DNA from: Gammaproteobacteria bacterium | GTDB lineage: Bacteria; Pseudomonadota; Gammaproteobacteria; HK1 | DNA: 7,765 bases | NCBI GenBank assembly: GCA_022822245.1 | Contig: JAJECB010000364.1 | Location: 1-7,765, forward strand | Reading direction: 5' to 3' | In this document: in pieces, positions 1 to 5,279 of the stretch | Layout: each line of letters begins with the position of its first letter | How positions within the stretch are numbered: the stretch's first letter is position 1 | Position numbers and translations under genes: made by a program | Notes under the pieces: model-generated | What the model was told of the DNA's origin: nothing | Database searches by the model: none | What the model saw: only the letters and a program-made list of their open reading frames with translations

Positions 1-61
1 GAGTACGCCTTGTCACAGCGAGCAGATCAGCGTCCGCAGCAGGAAGTTGGTGAGACATGCG
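1..61 (+). repeat. Dispersed upstream element, copy A (before moaE)
   Basis: These 61 bases match the reverse complement of 4973-5033 at 58 of 61 positions by hand alignment; the mismatches are at 29, 33 and 56. The match starts at the first base of the window, so the repeat probably extends further left out of sight. It ends in AAGTTGGTGAGACATGCG, which includes an ATG at 57 at the place where copy B has the mobA start codon. Here that ATG is out of frame with moaE, whose start is 13 bases further on. The element could be a duplicated promoter and leader or a member of a genome-wide repeat family. No function is established. Confidence 0.85.
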
Positions 62-69
62 CGCCAGGG

Positions 70-525
70 ATGGAGGAGGTGCGGATCCGGGTGCAGGCCG
101 AGCCCTTCGACACCGGAAGGGAGATCGCGCGCCTTCACCAAGACGCCCTCGGGGTCGGGGCGGTGGCCTCCTTCCTCGGGGTGGTGCGGGACGAGAACGA
201 CGAACGGTCGGTCGGCTCGATGCTCCTCGAGCATTACCCCGGGATGACCGAACGCGCGATCGAGGGCATTGTCCGGGACGCCCGCTCGCGCTGGCCGGTC
301 TCGGCGGTGACCGTCGTCCACCGGATCGGAGCGCTCTCCCCGGGCGATCCCATCGTGCTCGTCGCCGCCGCGTCGTCCCACCGGGGCGATGCGTTCGCGG
401 CGTGCGAGTTCATCATGGACTTTCTCAAGACGAAGGCGCCGTTCTGGAAGAAGGAGTCGACGCCGCACGGCGAGCGCTGGGTCGGGACCCGGGGCTCCGA
501 TCTCGCGGCGCTCGAGCGCTGGTAG
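70..525 (+). CDS. moaE: Molybdopterin synthase catalytic (large) subunit MoaE
   Basis: MoaE is the large subunit of the cytosolic MoaD2-MoaE2 complex, which puts two sulfurs from thiocarboxylated MoaD onto cyclic pyranopterin monophosphate to form molybdopterin. The 151-residue product has the same length as E. coli MoaE (about 150) and aligns along its whole length: LEHYPGM at 53-59, VHRIG at 83-87, SSHRGDAF at 102-109 and FLKTKAPFWKKE at 118-129. K120 and K127 correspond to the active-site lysines 119 and 126 of E. coli. I chose ATG 70 because it gives the family N-terminus; an in-frame TTG at 10 would add 20 unrelated residues encoded by the repeat. AGGG lies directly before the ATG and no well-spaced Shine-Dalgarno site is visible. 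moaD, the usual upstream partner, is not within the 69 bases shown. The dioxygenase gene follows after 55 bases. Confidence 0.96.
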   Translation: MEEVRIRVQAEPFDTGREIARLHQDALGVGAVASFLGVVRDENDERSVGSMLLEHYPGMTERAIEGIVRDARSRWPVSAVTVVHRIGALSPGDPIVLVAAASSHRGDAFAACEFIMDFLKTKAPFWKKESTPHGERWVGTRGSDLAALERW

Positions 526-567
526 CGGCCGGCCCTCCCCCGCGGCGAGCGGCGCCACACTTCAACC

Positions 568-573
568 GGGAGG
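568..573 (+). promoter_or_regulatory. Shine-Dalgarno site of the dioxygenase gene
   Basis: GGGAGG lies 7 bases before the ATG at 581. It is the clearest ribosome binding site in the window. It favours ATG 581 over in-frame starts further upstream, which would overlap moaE and add residues absent from the family. Confidence 0.7.
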
Positions 574-580
574 TGCTCCG

Positions 581-1456
581 ATGAGCCGATACTTCACCGA
601 AGAGAGCTCCGCCGAAACCGTCATCTCCCGGCTCGAGAGCTGTCCGGACCCGCGCTTCCGGCAGGTCATGGAGTCGGCCGTCCGGCACCTCCATGCCTTC
701 GTGAAGGAGGTCGAGCCTTCCATCGAGGAATGGCGTCAGGCCATCGACTTCCTGACCGCCACCGGCCAGATGTGCGACGACCGGCGCCAGGAATGGATCC
801 TGCTCTCCGACACGCTCGGTGTCTCCATGCTCCTCGAGACGATCAACCATCGCGCACGGGACGGCCGGACGGAGGCGACGGTCCTCGGTCCCTTCCACGT
901 GGAAGGGGTCGGCGTGGAGGAGATGGGGTTCGACATCTGCCGCGACGGCAAGGGCGAGCCGTGCGTGGTCTCCGGCCGGGTGGCGGACGCCGCAGGCCGA
1001 CCGATCGAGGGCGCGGTGCTCGACGTGTGGCAGACGAACGGCGACGGCCGCTACGACGTGCAGCAGCCGGACGAGCAGCCCGAGAACAACATGCGGGGCA
1101 AGTTCGTGACCGGGGCGGACGGTCGGTACTGGTTCCGCACCACGAAGCCGGTGTCCTATCCGGTGCCCACGGACGGTCCGGTGGGGCGGATGCTGGATGC
1201 CACCGGGCGCCACGCCCGGCGGCCCGCCCACATTCACTTCATCGTGACCGCGGAGGGCTTCGAGCCGGTGGTGACCCACATCTTCGTGCGCGGCGATCCG
1301 TGGATCGACTCCGACGCCGTCTTCGGGGTCAAGGAGTCGCTGCTCGTCCCCTTCGAACTCGAGGAGGACGCCGGCCGGGCCCGTGAGGCCGGCGTGCGCA
1401 CGCCGTTCTGGACCGCGGAGTTCGACTTCGCCCTGGCGGAGACGTCCGCCGGATAG
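581..1456 (+). CDS. Intradiol ring-cleavage dioxygenase (hydroxyquinol/catechol 1,2-dioxygenase type)
   Basis: This is a non-heme Fe(III) dioxygenase that opens a catechol-type ring between its two hydroxyls, giving a muconate or maleylacetate-type product. The 291-residue length is normal for the family. An N-terminal helical dimerisation domain spans about 20-95 (EWILLSDTLGVSMLLETIN at 71-89), followed by the beta-sandwich catalytic domain beginning TVLGPFHVEG at 100-109. The four iron ligands are visible: Y158 (GRYDV), Y193 (VSYPVPTDGPVG), H217 and H219 (RPAHIHF). Their spacing fits hydroxyquinol 1,2-dioxygenase (Tyr164, Tyr197, His221, His223), and MRGKF, GRYWFR and DSDAVFGVKESL are typical of that branch. 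Substrate cannot be fixed by reading alone; catechol, chlorocatechol or hydroxyquinol are possible. It follows moaE on the same strand and converges on fdhD. No maleylacetate reductase, regulator or other catabolic gene is adjacent, which is unusual for this family. Confidence 0.92.
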   Translation: MSRYFTEESSAETVISRLESCPDPRFRQVMESAVRHLHAFVKEVEPSIEEWRQAIDFLTATGQMCDDRRQEWILLSDTLGVSMLLETINHRARDGRTEATVLGPFHVEGVGVEEMGFDICRDGKGEPCVVSGRVADAAGRPIEGAVLDVWQTNGDGRYDVQQPDEQPENNMRGKFVTGADGRYWFRTTKPVSYPVPTDGPVGRMLDATGRHARRPAHIHFIVTAEGFEPVVTHIFVRGDPWIDSDAVFGVKESLLVPFELEEDAGRAREAGVRTPFWTAEFDFALAETSAG

Positions 1457-1523
1457 CGCCTTCGTCCCGCTTCACTTCGTCCCGCGCTCCGGACGAGGCT
1501 CGGAATCCGGGGTCCGGGATGCC

Positions 1524-1541
1524 CCGGCGGCGGCCCGCCGG
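1524..1541. terminator. GC-rich hairpin between converging genes
   Basis: A perfect 7-bp inverted repeat, CCGGCGG and CCGCCGG around a 4-base loop, sits in the 91-bp gap between the dioxygenase stop and the fdhD stop. A second weak stem (TCGTCC 1477-1482 with GGACGA 1491-1496) precedes it. The position suits a bidirectional terminator, but there is no T-tract on either strand and GC-rich DNA makes such stems by chance. Confidence 0.3.
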
Positions 1542-1547
1542 AACGGG

Positions 1548-2468
1548 TCAGGCCGGGGGCGGCGGGCGTTGCGGGCGGGGCGGGGGCGGGGCGTCGAAGA
1601 CGACGTTCGAGGCGCCGGTGTAGACGAGGAAGTGCCGGGCCTTGGCGCGCGCGATCATCGTGACCCCGGTGATTTCGGCGAGCTCGAGGCCCATGTGGGT
1701 GACCCCCGAGCGCGACAGCAGCACCGGGATCCCCATCTGGGTGACCTTCATCACGATCTCGGAAGTGAGCCGGCCGGTGGTGTAGAAGATCTTGTCGCCG
1801 CCGCCGATGTCGTCCAGCCACATCCGGCCCGCGATCGCGTCCGCCGCGTTGTGGCGCCCGACGTCCTCGACGAAGGACAGGATCCGGGTGCCCTGGCAGA
1901 GCGCGCAGCCGTGCACCGCTCCCGCCTGGCGATAGATCTCGTTGTACGCACCGATCTCCCGGAGGAGGTCGTAGACGAGGGACTGGCGCACCTCGACCCG
2001 GGGCACCTTCGAGTCGTAGATCATGTCGATCGTGCAACTGAATACCGTGCCCTGGCCGCAGCCGGTGGTCACCGTGCGGCGGGCGAGCTTCTCCTCGAGG
2101 TCGACGATGCCGGTGCCGGCGAAGGTGCGGACGTGCACCGTCTCGAAATCCCAGTCGACCTCCACCGACTCGACGTCGGACAGCCGCTCGATGAGCCGCT
2201 GGTTGCGCAGGTACCCGAGGGCGAGCGCCTCGGGGTAGGTCCCGAGGGTCATCAGGGTGACGATCTCGCGGTCGTCCACCTTGAGGGTGAGGGGCGACTC
2301 GCCCGCGACATGGGCGGGGCGCTCGTTCCCGTACTCGTCGACGACCGTGATCTCGTGGGTGGGCGCGAGACCCGCCTCGGTCATGCGGGGGCGCCACGGC
2401 GCGGTCGCTTCCGGGGCGGCGGGAGGCGCCGGCCCGGCCCGAGGCGCGGCCGGGAGAGAGGCGCTCAC
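1548..2468 (-). CDS. fdhD: Formate dehydrogenase accessory sulfurtransferase FdhD
   Basis: FdhD carries sulfur from a cysteine desulfurase (IscS in E. coli) to the bis-MGD cofactor and is needed for active formate dehydrogenase. Family marks are GESPLTLKVDD (57-67), TTGCGQG (134-140), VHGCALCQGTR (185-195), EDVGRHNA (201-208), FYTTGRLTSEIV (228-239), RSGVTHMG (253-260) and ARHFLVYTG (277-285). The cysteine pair CxxC of E. coli FdhD is only half kept in TTGCGQG (C137), while another CxxC (C188, C191) occurs just before the GRHN motif. I chose GTG 2468 because it overlaps the moeA stop as GTGA, the same junction found between mobAB and moeA. It gives 306 residues with an Ala/Pro-rich leader of 28. 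ATG 2384 (278 residues) is the alternative and gives a more usual N-terminus, but has no visible Shine-Dalgarno site. The C-terminus is a Pro-rich tail. Confidence 0.94.
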   Translation of the reverse strand: MSASLPAAPRAGPAPPAAPEATAPWRPRMTEAGLAPTHEITVVDEYGNERPAHVAGESPLTLKVDDREIVTLMTLGTYPEALALGYLRNQRLIERLSDVESVEVDWDFETVHVRTFAGTGIVDLEEKLARRTVTTGCGQGTVFSCTIDMIYDSKVPRVEVRQSLVYDLLREIGAYNEIYRQAGAVHGCALCQGTRILSFVEDVGRHNAADAIAGRMWLDDIGGGDKIFYTTGRLTSEIVMKVTQMGIPVLLSRSGVTHMGLELAEITGVTMIARAKARHFLVYTGASNVVFDAPPPPRPQRPPPPA

Positions 2469-3778
2469 GCGCCCGCCCCCGCGACGCCGGCGAACGGCTC
2501 GACGTCCACCTCGCTTCCCGGATCCACTCCTTCGCTCTCCAGGGGCAGCACGATGAAGCAGTTGGCCTCGTGCATCGAGCTCAGGATCCCGGACCCCTGA
2601 CCGCCGGTGCTCCGCACCGCGAGGCGGCCAGTCTCGTCGTATGCGAGCACTCCGCGCTGGAACTCCACCCGCCCCGGGCGCTTGCGCAGGCGCGAGGTGC
2701 ACCGCACCCGGAACCGGACCGGCGCGGCGGCGGGCTCGCCCATCATCCGGCGAAGCGCCGGCTGGACGAACTGATAGAAGGTCACCATGACCGAGACCGG
2801 GTTGCCGGGCAGCCCGAAAAAGAGCGCCCCGCCGACCTTGCCGAACGCGAGCGGACGGCCGGGCTTCATCGCGATCTTCCAGAAGCCGACCTCGCCGGTG
2901 CGCTCCAGGGCCTCCTTCACGAAGTCCGCTTCCCCGACCGAGACCCCCCCCGAGGTGATGATCACGTCGGCCGCCGCCGCTGCCTCCCGGAACGCTCGCT
3001 CGACCTCCGCGCGCACGTCCCGGACCACCCCGAGGTCCAGGATCTCGGTGCCGACGGCGCGCAGCATGGCGAGGAGGGTGTAGCGGTTGCTGTCGTAGAT
3101 GCAGCCCTCGGGGAGCGGCTCCCCGAGCGAGCGGAGCTCATCGCCGGTGGAGAAGAAGGCGACGCGTACCCGGCGCCGGACGCTCGCCTCGACGGTGCCG
3201 AGGGACGCGAGCACTCCGAGCTCCGCCGGCCCGACCCGCTGTCCGGCATCGAGGACCGCCGCTCCCCGGGGAATGTCCTCGCCCGCCTCGCGCACGTTGT
3301 CTCCCGTGCGGGGGCGCTCTTCGAAGCGGATGGTATCCCCGGGTCCGGCCTCGGCATTCTCCTGGATCACCACCGCGTCGGCGCCGGAGGGCATCACCGC
3401 CCCGGTCATGATGCGCACGCACTCCCCGGGGCCGACCGGGCCGGGGAAGGGCCGGCCGGCCCAGGAGGTCCCGAGCACCCGGAGCGCCGTCGGGCGGCCG
3501 TCCCCTCCGGCATCGGCGGCGCGCACCGCGTAACCGTCCATGGCCGAGTTGTCGTGCGCCGGCACGTCGATGGGGGAGTGGATCGGTTCCGCGAGCACCC
3601 GGCCGAGGGTCTCCCGGACTGCGACCCGCTCGGTTCCCGCAACCGGGGCGGCGAGGGCGTGGATGCGTTCGAGGGCCTGCTCCACGAGGAGCGAGGACGG
3701 GTCGAAGTCGTCCATGCAGGAGGGGTCCGGGAGGGAGATGGGGGCGGCGACGGGGTTCGGCATCGGGTACGGGCTCAC
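2465..3778 (-). CDS. moeA: Molybdopterin molybdenumtransferase MoeA
   Basis: MoeA inserts molybdate into adenylylated molybdopterin with release of AMP, giving Moco in the cytosol. The 437-residue product carries the expected motifs in order: DNSAMDGYAV (76-85), MTGAVMPSGAD (124-134), GDNVREAGEDIP (159-170), FSTGDEL (209-215), DSNRY (229-233), TSGGVSVGEADF (275-286), AMKPGRP (303-309) and GLPGNPVS (322-329), then the small C-terminal beta domain. It is slightly longer than E. coli MoeA (411) because of about 22 N-terminal residues. The GTG start at 3778 overlaps the mobAB stop as GTGA, which suggests translational coupling; an internal ATG at codon 22 (3715) is an alternative start. Its stop overlaps the fdhD start in the same way. 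It needs MPT-AMP from a Mog/MoaB-type adenylyltransferase, which is not in the window. Confidence 0.96.
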   Translation of the reverse strand: MSPYPMPNPVAAPISLPDPSCMDDFDPSSLLVEQALERIHALAAPVAGTERVAVRETLGRVLAEPIHSPIDVPAHDNSAMDGYAVRAADAGGDGRPTALRVLGTSWAGRPFPGPVGPGECVRIMTGAVMPSGADAVVIQENAEAGPGDTIRFEERPRTGDNVREAGEDIPRGAAVLDAGQRVGPAELGVLASLGTVEASVRRRVRVAFFSTGDELRSLGEPLPEGCIYDSNRYTLLAMLRAVGTEILDLGVVRDVRAEVERAFREAAAAADVIITSGGVSVGEADFVKEALERTGEVGFWKIAMKPGRPLAFGKVGGALFFGLPGNPVSVMVTFYQFVQPALRRMMGEPAAAPVRFRVRCTSRLRKRPGRVEFQRGVLAYDETGRLAVRSTGGQGSGILSSMHEANCFIVLPLESEGVDPGSEVDVEPFAGVAGAGA

Positions 3779-4977
3779 GGAGTCGGGGTCAGGAAGCGTT
3801 CGACGATGAAGCGGGCCACGAGGTCGGGACGGTCGAGGTCGAGCCGTGCAATCGCTGGCGCGCCGGGAGCTTCGCCGCCGGCCGCGCCGGGGGTGGCGAT
3901 CGCCACAACGAACGGGTCGTCCACGAAGGGGGCGTCCTCTTCGCGGCGGACCGCGATCTTGGGCACCTCCGCATGCTTGAAGCCCTCGACGAGCACGATG
4001 TCGACCGATTCGAAGTCTAGCCGATCGACGAGCTCGTCCAGGGTCGGCTCCCGCGCCGCGCCGACCTCGGTGACGAGGGCCCAGCGGTCGCGGGATCCGA
4101 CCAGGGTCTGCACCGCCCCCGCCCGGCGAAGCTCGTAGCTGTCCTTGCCCGGCTGATCGACATCGAACGCGTGGTGCGCGTGCTTGACCGCGGAGACCCG
4201 GACCCCGGCCTCGGTGAGGGCGCGGACGACACCGGTCGCGAGGGTGGTCTTGCCGCTCCCGCTGTAGCCGGCGAACCCGACAACGGGGGGGCGGCGACTC
4301 CGCGGGGCGCCGGCCGCCGATGCGCTCCTTCGCCCCTTGCCCGTTTCCCCGTCCGGGCGCGCCTCCAACTGCACCTCCAGCCGGGCCTCCAACCGCCTCC
4401 GGTCCTCCTCCCGGTTCACGTTGAGGAACATCTCTGGGAGGTCGGAGAAGTCGACGACGGCGGTCTTCTCCTCTGCGAACCAGCGGTCGATCTTTCGCTC
4501 TCCGCGTGCGAGGAAATCGTCAAGCCGCGCGCGCGCCGCGCGGCGAAGCAGCACGAACACGGGATGCATCCGCTCCCCGTCGTGCGCGACCGCGACGTCC
4601 GCCTCGCGCTCGACGAGGGCGGTGTGGAGCCGCGGCCCGAGCGACGCATCGACGAGCGGCGAATCGCAGGGAACGACGAGCACGAACTCGGTGGCGGCGG
4701 CGGCGAGGGCGCTCGCCATGCCCGCGAGCGGACCCTGGTAGCCGTCCAGCGAGTCCGGGATGACGGGGTGTCCGTAGCGGGCGTAGCGCTCGGTGCTGCG
4801 GTTCGCGTTGATGGCCACCGCCCCCGCCTGCCGCTCGACCGCGGCGAGGACGTGCTCCACCATGGGGCGGCCCGCCACCTCCACCAGCCCCTTGTCCGCG
4901 CCGCCCATGCGCGAGCCGCGGCCGCCGGCGAGGATCACTCCGGTCACCGCTTCGCGAGGGTAGATTTGAGCCCGCAT
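3775..4977 (-). CDS. mobAB: MobA-MobB fusion: Mo cofactor guanylyltransferase plus MobB GTP-binding domain
   Basis: The MobA part transfers GMP from GTP to Mo-molybdopterin to form the guanine dinucleotide cofactor of DMSO-reductase-family enzymes; MobB is a GTP-binding helper. In the 400-residue product, MobA spans about 10-200: LAGGRGSRMGGADKGL (16-31), VIPDSLDGYQGPLAGM (72-87), PCDSP (103-107, with D105 in the place of the Mg-binding Asp101 of E. coli), ERMHPVF (135-141) and FLNVN (184-188). A linker rich in Arg, Ala, Gly and Ser (about 201-230) leads to MobB: Walker A GYSGSGKTT (237-245), AVKHAHHAFDVDQPGKDS (263-280), RRAGA (284-288), VEGFKHAEVPKI (330-341). Both halves look intact. ATG 4977 follows GTTGGTGAG of repeat copy B, so the start codon lies within the repeat. 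It heads a coupled set with moeA and fdhD. Confidence 0.95.
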   Translation of the reverse strand: MRAQIYPREAVTGVILAGGRGSRMGGADKGLVEVAGRPMVEHVLAAVERQAGAVAINANRSTERYARYGHPVIPDSLDGYQGPLAGMASALAAAATEFVLVVPCDSPLVDASLGPRLHTALVEREADVAVAHDGERMHPVFVLLRRAARARLDDFLARGERKIDRWFAEEKTAVVDFSDLPEMFLNVNREEDRRRLEARLEVQLEARPDGETGKGRRSASAAGAPRSRRPPVVGFAGYSGSGKTTLATGVVRALTEAGVRVSAVKHAHHAFDVDQPGKDSYELRRAGAVQTLVGSRDRWALVTEVGAAREPTLDELVDRLDFESVDIVLVEGFKHAEVPKIAVRREEDAPFVDDPFVVAIATPGAAGGEAPGAPAIARLDLDRPDLVARFIVERFLTPTP

Positions 4978-5033
4978 ATCTCACCAACTTCCTGCTGCGG
5001 CCGCGGATCTGCTCGCTGTGACAAGGCGTACTC
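4969..5033 (-). repeat. Dispersed upstream element, copy B (leader and start codon of mobAB)
   Basis: Read on the minus strand, 5033-4973 matches copy A at 58 of 61 bases. The 22 bases 4969-4990 are an exact reverse complement of 5151-5172 in copy C. The shared stretch includes the mobAB ATG and its next few bases (ATGCGGGCT), so similarity runs from the untranslated leader into codons 1-3. In this copy the GGTGAG just before the ATG may act as the ribosome binding site. Confidence 0.85.
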
Positions 5034-5050
5034 CCTCAAGCCGCTTCACC

Positions 5051-5064
5051 AGCGCGAATGCGCT
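5051..5064. promoter_or_regulatory. Operator-like dyad 1, AGCGC-N4-GCGCT
   Basis: AGCGCGAATGCGCT is a 5-4-5 inverted repeat about 74 bases upstream of the mobAB start. On the minus strand its following bases (GGTGAAG) resemble those after dyad 2 (GCTGAAG), so the two are also direct repeats with a 35-bp period (about 20 of 24 bases alike). The form fits a dimeric regulator site, but no regulator is encoded nearby and no known consensus is matched. Confidence 0.4.
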
Positions 5065-5085
5065 AGTGTCGACTACGCCTTCAGC

Positions 5086-5099
5086 AGCGCGCATGCGCT
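5086..5099. promoter_or_regulatory. Operator-like dyad 2, AGCGC-N4-GCGCT
   Basis: AGCGCGCATGCGCT repeats dyad 1 with the same half-sites and a different centre. It lies 35 bp from dyad 1, about three and a third helical turns, and 65 bases before the ATG at 5164 of copy C. Its place relative to copy C mirrors that of dyad 1 relative to copy B, so each arm appears to be one unit: dyad, then leader, then ATGCGGGCT. Confidence 0.4.
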
Positions 5100-5109
5100 C
5101 TTTCGGTCC

Positions 5110-5172
5110 GTGCGCCTGGTCACAGCGGCACCTCCGCGGCCTCGCGACGAAAGTTGGTGAGATATGCGGGCT
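5110..5172 (+). repeat. Dispersed upstream element, copy C (diverged, faces the moaA 3' end)
   Basis: GTGCGCC at 5110, GGTCACAGCG near 5119-5128, CTCCGCGGCC near 5132-5141 and the closing AAGTTGGTGAGATATGCG at 5151-5168 align with copy B with a few small gaps (around 80% by eye). It points away from mobAB. The ATG at 5164 opens only a 43-codon frame that ends at 5295 inside the moaA coding end and looks like no known protein. This copy is best read as a relic of a duplicated leader or as one arm of a palindromic repeat. Confidence 0.75.
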
Positions 5173-5279
5173 GGGCGCGTTCACGGCGCGGCGGGCGTGG
5201 AGGCTAACGGGCGGACGACCGGGCTCCGGCCGGGGTTGGAGGAGAGAAGGAAGCGGAGAGCTGGAGCCGGGCGGACATC

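Larger units (their letters stand above)
4969..5172. repeat. Large imperfect inverted repeat made of copies B and C
   Basis: The left arm (4969-5064) and right arm (5086-5172) are reverse complements with gaps. Both outer ends match exactly over 22 bases, both inner ends are the dyads, and 21 bases separate the arms. Transcribed from either side it could fold into a long hairpin; as DNA it could form a cruciform or act as a two-way promoter. No transposase or target-site duplication was seen, so calling it a MITE would be guesswork. Confidence 0.7.
4978..5279. other. 302-bp spacer between moaA and mobAB
   Basis: This is the only long gene-free stretch. Bases 4969-5172 form a large imperfect inverted repeat that contains copies B and C and two central dyads, each listed separately. 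Bases 5173-5279 show nothing I can name: no T-tract terminator for moaA and no recognisable promoter boxes. Both strands carry open frames here (for example 5164-5295 on + and 4981-5184 on -), but none resembles a known protein and they follow the repeat symmetry. I see no match to the Moco riboswitch found upstream of E. coli moaA, nor to an AT-rich ModE half-site palindrome. Confidence 0.7.

Noticed and set aside
57..584. A frame starting at the repeat ATG (57) that covers moaE
   Set aside because: It is shifted relative to moaE and gives an Arg/Gly-rich product. The MoaE frame from 70 matches its family over the full length.
1461..1485. Direct repeat TTCGTCCCGC at 1461-1470 and 1476-1485
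   Set aside because: Only two 10-bp copies with a 5-base gap and no further pattern; noted only as part of the convergent gap.
1383..2600. A 405-codon + strand frame across the fdhD region
   Set aside because: It is antisense to fdhD, has low-complexity composition and no recognisable domain.
2570..4138. A 522-codon open frame on the + strand, longer than moeA itself
   Set aside because: It is antisense to moeA and the mobAB end; its product is rich in Arg, Gly, Ala, His and Asp and lacks any family motif. Long antisense frames are expected in DNA this GC-rich.
4969..5172. A Moco riboswitch or ModE operator
   Set aside because: I cannot match the riboswitch's conserved elements, and ModE sites are AT-rich palindromes unlike these GC dyads.
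4981..5184. A 67-codon minus-strand frame, and the + strand frame ending at 5160, both containing VRLVTA and ending in SW
   Set aside because: The similarity of their products comes from the inverted repeat being read from both arms, not from two related proteins.
5222..5268. A possible terminator stem for moaA (GGCTCC and GGAGCC)
   Set aside because: Six base pairs around a loop of about 35 bases and no T-tract; not convincing.
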